A stretch of 64,000 bases of DNA from Pseudomonadales bacterium (GTDB lineage Bacteria; Pseudomonadota; Gammaproteobacteria; Pseudomonadales; IMCC2047): NCBI GenBank assembly GCA_024234615.1, contig JACKNY010000003.1, positions 248,001-312,000 of the forward strand. Reading direction: 5' to 3'. Numbering within the stretch: the stretch's first letter is position 1; every line of letters starts with the position of its first letter. The notes under the pieces are model-generated. The model saw only the letters and a list, made by a program, of their open reading frames with translations, was not told the origin of the DNA and made no database searches. Positions 44,359-53,109 of the stretch are shown piece by piece. The translations under genes and the position numbers were made by a program.

Positions 44359-45774
44359 TTAGTCGATGCCGTACTCGCTCCAACGCGATTTCACTTTTGC
44401 CAGGGTTTCCTCATCGAGAGAAATTGGCACTGGCTTCTCATCCCACTCATAAGGAATCGTGGCATCGAGAATAATGCGTGAAGTAATGAGTTTGCTTTCG
44501 TTTGGAGCCAGCGCCGGATCCAATGGTGTAGAGCGGCCACGTTTGATCATTTCAGTGCCACGCTGTGGGTCGTAGCGACAGGCCAAGGCCCAGAACACGC
44601 GCTGAATATCATCGGCTTCAATATCTTCATCCACCACAATCACGCCCTTAATGCCGTAACTACCGGTAGTGGTAGCGATCACCGCATTACCGACCTGGCT
44701 GGAATGCCCCGGGTACATGGTTTTTACCGACACCACCGCCCAAAAACGACCGGCGGATTCAGGCATGACATTGACCGATTGGATACCAGGGATGCCCATC
44801 TTCGCCAAATCCGTCCAGAGCATCGCGGTTCGGGTAAAGGACAGCAACATATGCACGTCGGTGACCGGACGGCCCACGGAAGTGGCCCACAGAATCGGCT
44901 TATTGCGATGCAGAATCTGTTTCACTTCCAGACAGGGCTTTTTGATTTCCTTGTACAGCTCGTCGGTGTAGTAGCCGGTGTACTCACCGAATGGACCTTC
45001 CGGTTGGAAATTATCAGGATCAATCTCACCTTCGAGCACAATTTCAGCGGCCGCTGGAATCGGTAACCCAGTCATCGGTGCCAGCATATATTCAGATGGC
45101 GCACCACGAACGGAACCAATGATGTCGTATTGGCTTTGCGCACCTTCATGCTGTAGCGCACCCGCCATCATCATTAATGGATCGCAACCGATTACCGCAG
45201 CAGCGGGCATTTTTTTACCCATTTTTTTGTATTTTTCAAGAATACGCATGCCGCGCTTACCCGGCAGAATTTGTACACCGCAGCGCTTACCATCGAGCAT
45301 TTGCATACGGTAAGTTCCCAGGTTCACCTTGCCTGTTTCGGGATCTCTGATCACCAAAAAGGTTGCTGTGCCAATGTACCGTCCACCGTCTTGCGGGAAG
45401 AACTGAGGTACTGGAAAGATGTTCATATCAACATCATCACCAGTCACTATATTCTCTAGAACCGGCCCATCCGTGACTTCTTTTGACGGAATGAGTTCAT
45501 CAATGGTTTTTTCCATCCACTCCTTGGCTGAATCACAGAGCGAGTTGCTGGGGTTCATGATCATTGACATGGCCAAGCGGCTTGGTGTCGCGAAGGCCCC
45601 AGTAAAAACCGGCGAGTCATAACCTTTGATATTTTCAAATAATAGCGCTGGCCCTTTTCTTTCTTCGGTCAATTTGGAGATATGTGAAAGCTCCAAATTC
45701 CAATCTACTTCTGCCGTTATGCGCTTGAGTTCACCGGCCTCTTCACATCGGTTGATAAAATCTCGTAAATCCAT
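44359..45774 (-). CDS. ppcB: Phenylphosphate carboxylase beta subunit (UbiD family)
   Basis: 471 residues (about 53 kDa) with UbiD hallmarks: GRYIGTATFLVIRDPETG, EGPFGEYTGYYTDELY, and VFWALACRYDPQRGTEMI. It is distinct from the other two UbiD copies in the window. In the four-subunit enzyme the beta subunit joins alpha and gamma in the core that catalyses exchange of CO2 with 4-hydroxybenzoate. It is the first ppc gene after ppsC (68 bases), matching the order recalled for Thauera. Confidence 0.8.
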   Translation of the reverse strand: MDLRDFINRCEEAGELKRITAEVDWNLELSHISKLTEERKGPALLFENIKGYDSPVFTGAFATPSRLAMSMIMNPSNSLCDSAKEWMEKTIDELIPSKEVTDGPVLENIVTGDDVDMNIFPVPQFFPQDGGRYIGTATFLVIRDPETGKVNLGTYRMQMLDGKRCGVQILPGKRGMRILEKYKKMGKKMPAAAVIGCDPLMMMAGALQHEGAQSQYDIIGSVRGAPSEYMLAPMTGLPIPAAAEIVLEGEIDPDNFQPEGPFGEYTGYYTDELYKEIKKPCLEVKQILHRNKPILWATSVGRPVTDVHMLLSFTRTAMLWTDLAKMGIPGIQSVNVMPESAGRFWAVVSVKTMYPGHSSQVGNAVIATTTGSYGIKGVIVVDEDIEADDIQRVFWALACRYDPQRGTEMIKRGRSTPLDPALAPNESKLITSRIILDATIPYEWDEKPVPISLDEETLAKVKSRWSEYGID

Positions 45775-45842
45775 AGGGTTATTCCTCTTCTGATTTTAAA
45801 TTTTGACGATCAACTGTAACGCCGAGTTTATCTGTGGTAGGA

Positions 45843-46523
45843 CTAAGCAGCCTGGTCAGCTGACCCAGCTACCGTTTCAACCACCTTATAGCCCGCTTTT
45901 TTAAGCGCCTGCGCCACCGTGTCGGGATCCACACCTAAAAATCTGACGATGATCTTTTTCTCGTTACTGACTTTGTAGTCCGGTGGTTCAGCTTTACCTA
46001 TGGGGTAAATCGCCTGCACATCAGCACCGGTAGCCGCTACAGTTTCTGATATTGCCGCGATCACACCAGGTTCGAGCGGAATAGGCGCCAAGGTTACGCC
46101 ACTACGATTTTCCCAGGCACCGAGAAAATTAGCTGCCATGGCAAAAATTTCATTGGCCGAAATAATGCCCACTACCGCACCATTTTCCATTACTGGAAAT
46201 TGGGCAACACCCAGCTGTTTGCCTTTTTCCAGGCAGTGCTCCATGGTGTCGCTTACGTCGATAGTGGCGGGATTGCGCACCATGATGTCCTTCACTTTTA
46301 GGCGTTCAGTGAAAAATGCAAACTCATCGGGGCTTTGCGTATTACTCACGAAATGCGCGGCGCGCAAACAATCTGCCCGAGTAATCAAGCCTCGAAGTTT
46401 TTTATGGTCCAGTACCGGCAATACATGTAGGTTATTTTCTGCAAGTAAGCGTTTCGCCTCTGACACCAGCGTGTCGCTCACGACCGTGATGGGGTTAGGT
46501 TTCATCCAATTTCTTACAATCAT
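45843..46523 (-). CDS. ppsC: Phenylphosphate synthase subunit C (CBS-pair activator)
   Basis: 226 residues (about 24 kDa) from the ATG at 46523, preceded by GGAGAGAG; the frame reaching 46556 begins with a GTG and lacks a ribosome site. Two CBS domains (IVRNWMKPNPITVVSDT; VKDIMVRNPATIDVSDT) form the nucleotide-sensing pair, and a C-terminal ACT-like segment (KKIIVRFLGVDPDTVAQAL) follows. In Thauera the third protein raises activity of the two catalytic subunits several-fold without being essential. It starts 52 bases after ppsB. Confidence 0.82.
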   Translation of the reverse strand: MIVRNWMKPNPITVVSDTLVSEAKRLLAENNLHVLPVLDHKKLRGLITRADCLRAAHFVSNTQSPDEFAFFTERLKVKDIMVRNPATIDVSDTMEHCLEKGKQLGVAQFPVMENGAVVGIISANEIFAMAANFLGAWENRSGVTLAPIPLEPGVIAAISETVAATGADVQAIYPIGKAEPPDYKVSNEKKIIVRFLGVDPDTVAQALKKAGYKVVETVAGSADQAA

Positions 46524-46575
46524 TTCTCTCTCTCCAGACGATTGGGGTAATAGCACATGAACTGTTGTAACGAGG

Positions 46576-47661
46576 TCACTTGACTTTCTTACCCGCCATC
46601 ATGCTGCTTAAAATATGATCCATTGCTGAGGATCCCTTCGCAGTCGAAACCACTTCCGCTGCTTTATTACTCCAGACTGTTTCAGGACGCGCCTGTAAAA
46701 TGAAAATATTGCCACCCTCCGGCATGTCCTTGTCGACCGCCCACTCGATATCCATGGGACAGCCATAGTGCTGCTCAATGAGCTTACCCATTTTCGCCAG
46801 TTCAACCAATTCCTTGTCAGTCACTGATTGCACCTTACGGCGCTCTTCCGGTACTTCGGTCTTTATCGAAACCTGTGTCTTCGGATCAACGGTATAGCAA
46901 ATCTCTTTGTCTGATATGGTGCGATTAAGTACTTCCAGGGAAACTTTATTGATGCGAAATTGATCCGGCGTTACCTCGCCAGAAACTACCGACTCACCGA
47001 AACCAAAGTTGGAATCAACAACGATAGAAGAACGATCACCGTTGCTTGGGTTCAGGGTAAACATCACGCCAGCAGCAAAGGAGTTAGCCATCTTCTGGAT
47101 TCCGACGCTGATACCAACCTGGCGATGATCGAAACCCATATCAATGCGGTACGCGATGGCGCGACCGGTAAACAGGCTGGAAATACAGCGTCTGACGTGA
47201 GCTAACACCTCATCGATACCACGCACCCAAAGGAAGGTATCCTGCTGACCGGCAAAACTGGCGCCGGGCAAATCCTCTGCAGTGGCGCTGGAACGTACCG
47301 CGACGGCTACGGCTGGCATACAGGAGCGCACTGATAGCTTACGGTAAAACTCAGCAATCTGATCTTCGAACTCTGTATCAATCGGCATTTGTTCAATCTT
47401 GTTACGGATTTTGAGGCTGAGTTTTTCCAAGGTTGCAATATCTTGTGGATCGACGCCTTTGAGCATCACATCAATTTCATCCAAGATATTGTTCTGCGCC
47501 ATAAAGTGCTCATACCCTGCTACCGTAATGGCAAAACCTGGCGGTACTCGAATTCCCGCGTTGATCAGCTCACCAAGGGACGAACACTTGCCGCCAACCT
47601 GCTCAACCATTTCTCTTCTACAGTCATCAAACCAACTGACCCAAGGCTTATCGACACTCAT
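46576..47661 (-). CDS. ppsB: Phenylphosphate synthase subunit B (ATP-binding)
   Basis: 361 residues (about 40 kDa) homologous to the N-terminal ATP-grasp domain of PEP synthase and pyruvate phosphate dikinase: VGGKCSSLGELINAGI, VAVRSSATAEDLPGASFAGQ, and a terminal DIEWAVDKD...FILQARPETVW. It lacks the central swivelling and C-terminal domains, supplied in part by PpsA. Together they phosphorylate phenol with the beta phosphate of ATP, releasing AMP and phosphate. Confidence 0.88.
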   Translation of the reverse strand: MSVDKPWVSWFDDCRREMVEQVGGKCSSLGELINAGIRVPPGFAITVAGYEHFMAQNNILDEIDVMLKGVDPQDIATLEKLSLKIRNKIEQMPIDTEFEDQIAEFYRKLSVRSCMPAVAVAVRSSATAEDLPGASFAGQQDTFLWVRGIDEVLAHVRRCISSLFTGRAIAYRIDMGFDHRQVGISVGIQKMANSFAAGVMFTLNPSNGDRSSIVVDSNFGFGESVVSGEVTPDQFRINKVSLEVLNRTISDKEICYTVDPKTQVSIKTEVPEERRKVQSVTDKELVELAKMGKLIEQHYGCPMDIEWAVDKDMPEGGNIFILQARPETVWSNKAAEVVSTAKGSSAMDHILSSMMAGKKVK

Positions 47662-47691
47662 GCTTTCCTCCTACTGCGCTACACTTCGCTA

Positions 47692-47716
47692 CGTCGGCAA
47701 TATTGCTTTGCCGACG
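47692..47716 (-). other. Intercistronic hairpin (ppsA / ppsB)
   Basis: CGTCGGCAA and TTGCCGACG form a perfect 9-bp stem around 7 bases in the 65-base gap. Part of a pattern of such hairpins in this operon. Confidence 0.65.
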
Positions 47717-47726
47717 CCAAGTATTT

Positions 47727-49568
47727 TTAGATAATATTGATCTCGCCAGTCGAACCATTGACGCGAATCATCTGACCGCTTTTAACAATCTTGGTGGCAA
47801 GCCCGGTTCCAACTACTGCCGGCATACCGTATTCACGACAAACAATCGCTGCATGACTCATGACGCCGCCAACATCGGTCACACAACCTTTAATTTTGCT
47901 AAATACTGGCGCCCAGGATGGTGAGGTGGTCGGAGACACGAGAATTTCTCCCTCTTTTAGCCCCGCAATTTCATCAACCGTGCGGCAAACTCTGGCGATA
48001 CCTTCAACAGTACCGGGGCTGCCGGCAAAACCGTTAAAGCAGGTCACACTGTCGAGATCATCGGTATCCTGAATTTCTGACCAGGATTGCAGCGACTCGC
48101 TGGTAACGCCCCAAAGCACCACAGTAAAGGGCTCTTGAATAACTTCGGGGACGGTGCCGACTGCTGCTTCCGGACGCCATTCCCGGAACTTATCCATCAC
48201 CCCTTTACGCCACTCGATCTCCTTTGGCCAAGTTACAGCACCACGCGGCTTCACCCCAGTAGCCCAAGCGGTAACCATATCCCACAACGCATCTTTAATT
48301 TCGCCACGCTTGAGATACCAGATATCTTCCACATCATGAATCAGTCCGTGATCCTTCATGATCACCCCCACTTCACGCACCTTGTTCCAAAACACCGAAT
48401 GGAACCAGTGCTCAACATAGAACATGTGATTTTCGACGTAAGGGAATACTGTTTTTGCCGTCTGCAAAAGCTGATCGAAGGCCGCTCGATCCTGATCGGT
48501 TGCTATCAATGCCCGATATTCAGCGGTAATTTGATCGCGCTCCTCTTGAATCGCCTTAGTCGGTCGATCCAGACACTCGCCCTTTTCCGCCTTGTCGGCG
48601 TACATGGTGATTGATGAAAGCGGAATATTAAGATCATCATTCCAAGATTTGTCATGGTGATACCATCCCGTACCGGTGGAAACGTTAAACCAGGGATAAC
48701 GCGCTTCTTCAAAGGCAATCAGCCATTCTCTACCCGGTGCGGTTTCTTGCAGGGCTTTTTCGACAACACTAAATTCAGTGCTGGTTCGCAGTGTCGCTTG
48801 CACACCCAACTCCACTGCTCGCCGCGCTAGCTTTTTAAGTTCTTCGTCCGGCTGATACATGATGACGTCGATACCCGAAATCATCTGAGTAACTCGCTGC
48901 GCCGGAATATCTGGAAACAGTCGCTGGCAAAAATCCAAAAAGGTGACATAAGCAGCATAACCAAGGTTGAGAAATTCAAAATGGTACTGCCAGCATCGAA
49001 TGCCCAGGTCGATCAGCTGATCGTAAGACTTCAGCAAATGGTAACCTTTGGATTCTCCCAGACCATCTTTTACTACCAGGATATCTTCCAATTCCGGCAA
49101 CGGGGTGATCTCAAGTTTTTCCAACTTATCAATAGTTTCCCGCATTTTGCCTTCCCATTTGGCTTCCAACTCATCCCAGTTTTCATAGTAATAACCAGCA
49201 CGTTCCATGAAATGAGCAATGCGTTCTTCAACTACGGCAGGATCTTTGACCGCAACTGGAGAGATATAGGGATAGCCATTAATGATACGGTGATCCACAC
49301 CAAAAACTGGCGGCACCGAAAAAATGCGGGTGTTGAATTGTGACAGCGCCAAATACCACGCCTCGTCCCAGATCATATCGAAGGGATAGACCGGCTCCGG
49401 ATAATGCAGTCCATCATAGAACCAAAAGGATTCTTCCTCATATTTCTGGCGCTCAGGATCGTCGGTCACAAACTGGTATTGGTACGGATACATGCGTTCC
49501 CACCCCTCGGTACCAGGAATGGTTTCAATCTCGTGCGGCTTCGCGTATTGACCTTTGGAGCATGTCAT
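47727..49568 (-). CDS. ppsA: Phenylphosphate synthase subunit A (phosphohistidine)
   Basis: 613 residues (about 70 kDa). The C-terminal domain is the swivelling phosphohistidine domain of PEP synthase, with GGVMSHAAIVCREYG; the His is residue 572 here, corresponding to the phosphorylated His of the Thauera protein. The longer N-terminal part, which carries the phenol site, has no close homologue among PEP synthases. AGGAGG precedes the ATG by 6 bases. First gene of the operon, about 26 bases from the predicted sigma54 start. The full PpsA-B-C set plus carboxylase makes anaerobic phenol use very likely. Confidence 0.9.
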   Translation of the reverse strand: MTCSKGQYAKPHEIETIPGTEGWERMYPYQYQFVTDDPERQKYEEESFWFYDGLHYPEPVYPFDMIWDEAWYLALSQFNTRIFSVPPVFGVDHRIINGYPYISPVAVKDPAVVEERIAHFMERAGYYYENWDELEAKWEGKMRETIDKLEKLEITPLPELEDILVVKDGLGESKGYHLLKSYDQLIDLGIRCWQYHFEFLNLGYAAYVTFLDFCQRLFPDIPAQRVTQMISGIDVIMYQPDEELKKLARRAVELGVQATLRTSTEFSVVEKALQETAPGREWLIAFEEARYPWFNVSTGTGWYHHDKSWNDDLNIPLSSITMYADKAEKGECLDRPTKAIQEERDQITAEYRALIATDQDRAAFDQLLQTAKTVFPYVENHMFYVEHWFHSVFWNKVREVGVIMKDHGLIHDVEDIWYLKRGEIKDALWDMVTAWATGVKPRGAVTWPKEIEWRKGVMDKFREWRPEAAVGTVPEVIQEPFTVVLWGVTSESLQSWSEIQDTDDLDSVTCFNGFAGSPGTVEGIARVCRTVDEIAGLKEGEILVSPTTSPSWAPVFSKIKGCVTDVGGVMSHAAIVCREYGMPAVVGTGLATKIVKSGQMIRVNGSTGEINII

Positions 49569-49604
49569 TTGGATCCTCCTAACGACTTATATTAATTTGG
49601 TGAT

Positions 49605-49620
49605 TGCGGCGAACTGGCCA
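49605..49620 (-). promoter_or_regulatory. Candidate sigma54 promoter of the pps-ppc operon
   Basis: The minus strand reads TGGCCAGTTCGCCGCA: -24 TGGC and -12 GCA at the exact spacing of TGGCACG-N4-TTGCA, 8 of 12 specified bases. Predicted start near 49594, 26 bases before the ppsA ATG. Two sigma54 activators are encoded beside the operon. Confidence 0.5.
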
Positions 49621-49651
49621 GACCAAATTTGTTTATATTTGCAATTTTCAG

Positions 49652-49667
49652 CTGATCAATTGATTCG
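49652..49667. promoter_or_regulatory. XylR/DmpR-type activator site upstream of ppsA
   Basis: CTGATCAATTGATTCG matches 12 of 16 bases of the recalled XylR/DmpR palindrome TTGATCAATTGATCAA, with a perfect ATCAATTGAT core. It is only about 65 bases upstream of the predicted start, closer than usual for enhancer sites. Confidence 0.45.
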
Positions 49668-49894
49668 CCAATGGTTAGCGAAATAAAAGATCACAATCTG
49701 GCTTGCTTATTTGTCGAGCGGTTTTTATTTGAAAGCTTTTCCGCTCAATAGAAGGGCCCTAAATAATTTATCCAAGTTGAAGCTGTATCCTTTTTGATGA
49801 GGGCCACCTCATTTAAATGCAGCACTACCCCGGTTTATGTGCCACACTGTTCTTCTTACAACCTTCCTTCATCAAGTACTTCCGATAATGTTTA

Positions 49895-49924
49895 TTGCAA
49901 AGAGCAGGCTTGCAAAGAGCAGGC
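49895..49924 (+). repeat. 15-bp perfect tandem duplication
   Basis: TTGCAAAGAGCAGGC occurs twice head to tail (49895-49909 and 49910-49924) in the ppsA/regulator intergenic region. It may be a recent slippage product or a direct-repeat binding site. Confidence 0.8.
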
Positions 49925-50099
49925 CAATTTTTTAAATTCATCAAATCCAGGGACTGACAACGAGTGGAAAGCCACTTCTAACTAGCTGTAAACAAAGGCT
50001 AAAATTAATAAATTTGCCGAAATCATCCAATAAACATAAGGCTTAATTTATTCCAGATAGGGTGACCTGCGAAACTTCAATAATTACAAAAATTATCAT

Positions 50100-50139
50100 T
50101 TTGCACATTGGTTATTGATCAGTTAAAGTAATGTGCAAA
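50100..50139 (+). promoter_or_regulatory. Inverted repeat and possible promoter at the second V4R regulator
   Basis: TTTGCACATT and AATGTGCAAA are perfect 10-base inverted arms 20 bases apart. Within them TTGCAC (50101) and TAAAGT (50124) are 17 bases apart like sigma70 -35/-10 elements. If used, transcription starts near 50136 and translation must begin at 50185 rather than 50131. The arms may be an autoregulatory operator. Confidence 0.4.
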
Positions 50140-51969
50140 TTTGATAAAAACTTTCAGGCTGATATTTTTTCCGAGAAAAAACCAATGCCTAACTCAAGTA
50201 AGTCACCACCCTTTACCACCGATATCCAGAAATTCAGGCTCCGTTCTCCTGGACATGGTCCTCACGATGGCGATGATCGCGGCGGTTTTGACGACCTCAC
50301 CAGCGCACTGCGCTTCTCCCCTAAAGAGGGTCGTATTTGGCTTGATAGTGACAGAGTCGCACTCATTCATATGTCCAGCCTCGGCTTTTTACGTGAACAA
50401 GCGATCAAAAAGCTTGGCTTAGAGGAAGCACGGGCAGTGCTCACTCGGATGGGTTATTCTGCAGGAATTAAGGATGCCGTCATCGCCCGTAAGCTGCGCA
50501 CCCGCGATTCAATATTGGATGCCTTTCTTGTCGGGCCACAATTACATTCACTACACGGGTTATTACTTGCTGAACCTGTGCGGGCAGAAGGCGACACTGA
50601 AACCGGGCAATTCTACGGTGAATTTATTTGGCATCACTGCTTCGACGCCGTCAACCATCTGGAAGCCTTCGGCAAAACCGATTTTCCGGTATGCTGGATG
50701 CAGCTCGGTTACGCTATCGGCTATACCAGTGCCTTTATGGGGCGCCCGGTTATTTATAAAGAGGTCGAGTGTCTTGCCAAGGGAGACCCACATTGTCGGA
50801 TTGTCGGAAAACCGCTTGATGAATGGGATGCTGAAGAAATCAAAGATGAGAAAAGCGCACTACAGCCACAAATGGTGATGAGTCGATCCTCATCAAATCA
50901 AACACAGAGCAAACTGATGGCGGGCTCTGCCAAGACGGACAAAGACAAATCTTCTCCTTTGGATAATCTGCTTGGTACCTCACCCGGTTTTATCACCACC
51001 TGCCACCTAATCCAAAAAGTAGCTGACACTTCGGCAACCGTACTACTGCTTGGCGCTACGGGTGTAGGGAAAGGTAAATTTGCCCGCGCTTTACATGAAA
51101 TCAGCAATCGTGCTGATCAACCCTTTATCGCCCTTAACTGCGCGGCAATTCCTGAAAACCTGATCGAATCGGAATTGTTCGGCGTTGAAAAAGGCGCTTT
51201 TACTGGCGCCACCGAATCACGCCCCGGTCGTTTTGAGCGCGCCCATAACGGCACACTATTTTTGGACGAAGTTGGCACACTTTCTCTGTCAGCACAAATC
51301 AAGCTATTACGCGCACTGCAGGAAAGGGAAATTGAACGGGTGGGCGATACCTCAACCCGTAAAGTTGATGTCAGAATTATTGCGGCTACCAATATGGATC
51401 TCCACGCAGCGGTGCAAGAGGGTGTTTTCCGTGAAGATCTTTTGTTCCGTCTCAATGTATTCCCTATCCATATTCCCCCATTAAAAGATCGTCGCGAAGA
51501 TATCCCGATCTTGATGGATCACTTCCTGAAACTCTTTTCCACACGCCACGCTAAGCATATCACCGGATTTTCAAATCTGGCGGTTGATGCCCTTTACCTG
51601 CATGACTATCCTGGCAATATTCGTGAGCTGGAAAACCTGATTGAACGTGCCGTGATTCTGGCGCAGGACAACCAGCCCATCGATCTGAGCCATTTATTTT
51701 TATCGGAAGAAGCGATTGATTCGATGCTGCTCAAACTGGATCCCACCGGCGCGATCAAGAGCAAACAGGATACCGTGCAGGAAAAATCATTACTGAACGA
51801 AGTGCTCTCTCAGCAAATTCCCATTGATGATATTGAATACGGGCTGATCACCGAAGCCATTAAGCGTGCCAATGGCAACCTTTCCGAGGCCGCACGTATG
51901 CTCGGGGTCAAACGCGCCTACGTTTCCTATCGGATTAAAAATCGTCACCAAGACCACTCCTGTTGCTAG
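50131..51969 (+). CDS. XylR/DmpR-type sigma54 activator with V4R sensor domain (second copy)
   Basis: 612 residues from the first ATG; a second ATG at 50185 gives 594 and may be the true start, since neither has a good ribosome site and a promoter-like element overlaps the first. Sensor region (about 55-230) with V4R block IGYTSAFMGRPVIYKEVEC and CRIVGK; Walker A reads GATGVGKG (308-315) where the first copy and most relatives have GETGVGKE; GAFTGA at 355-360; Fis-type helix-turn-helix at the end (LSEAARMLGVKRAYVSYRI). It is divergent from ppsA and is probably the phenol-responsive activator of the operon. The changed Walker A glutamates are worth noting. Confidence 0.88.
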   Translation: MCKFDKNFQADIFSEKKPMPNSSKSPPFTTDIQKFRLRSPGHGPHDGDDRGGFDDLTSALRFSPKEGRIWLDSDRVALIHMSSLGFLREQAIKKLGLEEARAVLTRMGYSAGIKDAVIARKLRTRDSILDAFLVGPQLHSLHGLLLAEPVRAEGDTETGQFYGEFIWHHCFDAVNHLEAFGKTDFPVCWMQLGYAIGYTSAFMGRPVIYKEVECLAKGDPHCRIVGKPLDEWDAEEIKDEKSALQPQMVMSRSSSNQTQSKLMAGSAKTDKDKSSPLDNLLGTSPGFITTCHLIQKVADTSATVLLLGATGVGKGKFARALHEISNRADQPFIALNCAAIPENLIESELFGVEKGAFTGATESRPGRFERAHNGTLFLDEVGTLSLSAQIKLLRALQEREIERVGDTSTRKVDVRIIAATNMDLHAAVQEGVFREDLLFRLNVFPIHIPPLKDRREDIPILMDHFLKLFSTRHAKHITGFSNLAVDALYLHDYPGNIRELENLIERAVILAQDNQPIDLSHLFLSEEAIDSMLLKLDPTGAIKSKQDTVQEKSLLNEVLSQQIPIDDIEYGLITEAIKRANGNLSEAARMLGVKRAYVSYRIKNRHQDHSCC

Positions 51970-52070
51970 AGCCTGTTCTTGTTTTTGGGGAACTTCTTAA
52001 GTTAACGACTTAGTTCTACCCGCAGTACTATTGCAATGATTAAGACACTCAACCCTATTGTCTCAAAACC

Positions 52071-53072
52071 CTAAAGACTGACAATATAGCGCGCCGCATC
52101 CAACATACGGTTCGCAAAGCCCCATTCGTTATCGTACCAACTCATGACCTTGACATGACGCCCCGTCACGCGAGTTTGAGTCGCATCAAAAATACTGGAA
52201 TGTGGATTGTGATTAAAATCGATAGAGACCAGCGGGCGTTCATTGAAACTGAGCACAGATTGCATTTGTGTTTCCGCTGCCTGTTTGAGCGCTTGATTTA
52301 CCTCCTCGACACTGGTGTCACGCTGCATCATAAACTGACAATCTATCAAAGAGACATTAGCGGTAGGTACGCGCACAGCCATACCATCTAATTTACCGGC
52401 TAATTCCGGTAGTACTAAACCGACCGCTGCAGCGGCGCCAGTTTTGGTTGGAATCATTGATTGCGCCGCGGCTCTGGATCGATAGTAGTCACCACTGGCT
52501 TTATCTAATAAAGCCTGTGCATTGGTGTAGGCGTGGATGGTCGTCATATAGCCATGTTCGATGCCGATCGTATCCTGCAACACTTTCGCAACCGGCGCTA
52601 AACAGTTGGTAGTGCAAGAGGCATTGGAAATGATTTGGTGCTGTGTTGTTAAAGTCTGATGGTTGACGCCATAGACAATAGTTGCACAAGCTTCTTTTAC
52701 GGGGTGACTGACCAGCACTTTCGGTGCTCCTGCACTCAGGTGCTGACGCACTAGATCTGCTTGTTTAAATTTACCCGTACACTCCAATACCAAATCCACC
52801 TGAAGATCAGACCAAGGAATTTTAGCGGGTTCTTTTTCGGCAATAAGCTTACTGACCTGGCCGTTAACACTCAGTTCACCCTGTTGTTGACTAATCTTCG
52901 CGTTAAAGTAGCCGTGCGTGGAATCAAATTCAGTTAAATGCGCCAGCAGGTCAAAATCTGAAAGGTCGTTTATCGCCACTATCTGAAACTCTCGGGCGAG
53001 ATTATTTTCATGAATAGCACGCAAAACGCAGCGTCCAATACGCCCGTAACCGTTAATACCTATGCGAATCAT
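52071..53072 (-). CDS. gapA: Glyceraldehyde-3-phosphate dehydrogenase, type I
   Basis: 333 residues from the ATG at 53072, which follows AAGGAG by 7 bases and gives the standard MIRIGINGYGRIGR start; longer frames (to 53159) are not supported. The catalytic Cys lies in SNASCTTNCLAP and the C-terminal end is WYDNEWGFANRMLD. It could be Gap or the erythrose-4-phosphate dehydrogenase Epd; the neighbours do not decide, and typical length and motifs favour Gap. Downstream of cysZ on the same strand. Confidence 0.88.
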   Translation of the reverse strand: MIRIGINGYGRIGRCVLRAIHENNLAREFQIVAINDLSDFDLLAHLTEFDSTHGYFNAKISQQQGELSVNGQVSKLIAEKEPAKIPWSDLQVDLVLECTGKFKQADLVRQHLSAGAPKVLVSHPVKEACATIVYGVNHQTLTTQHQIISNASCTTNCLAPVAKVLQDTIGIEHGYMTTIHAYTNAQALLDKASGDYYRSRAAAQSMIPTKTGAAAAVGLVLPELAGKLDGMAVRVPTANVSLIDCQFMMQRDTSVEEVNQALKQAAETQMQSVLSFNERPLVSIDFNHNPHSSIFDATQTRVTGRHVKVMSWYDNEWGFANRMLDAARYIVSL

Positions 53073-53109
53073 CTCCATACTCCTTGCTAGAGTAGCCATA
53101 TTATTTGCG

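Larger units (their letters stand above)
49569..50130. other. 562-base divergent region between ppsA and the second V4R regulator
   Basis: Carries the predicted sigma54 promoter (49605-49620), a palindromic activator-like site (49652-49667), a 15-bp tandem repeat (49895-49924), and a 10-bp inverted repeat (50100-50139) that overlaps the regulator start. AT-rich. A short plus-strand frame (49794-49985) is not supported as a gene. Confidence 0.6.

Noticed and set aside
49794..49985. 63-residue frame in the ppsA/regulator gap
   Set aside because: Contains the 15-bp tandem repeat in frame and has no recognisable features; likely chance.
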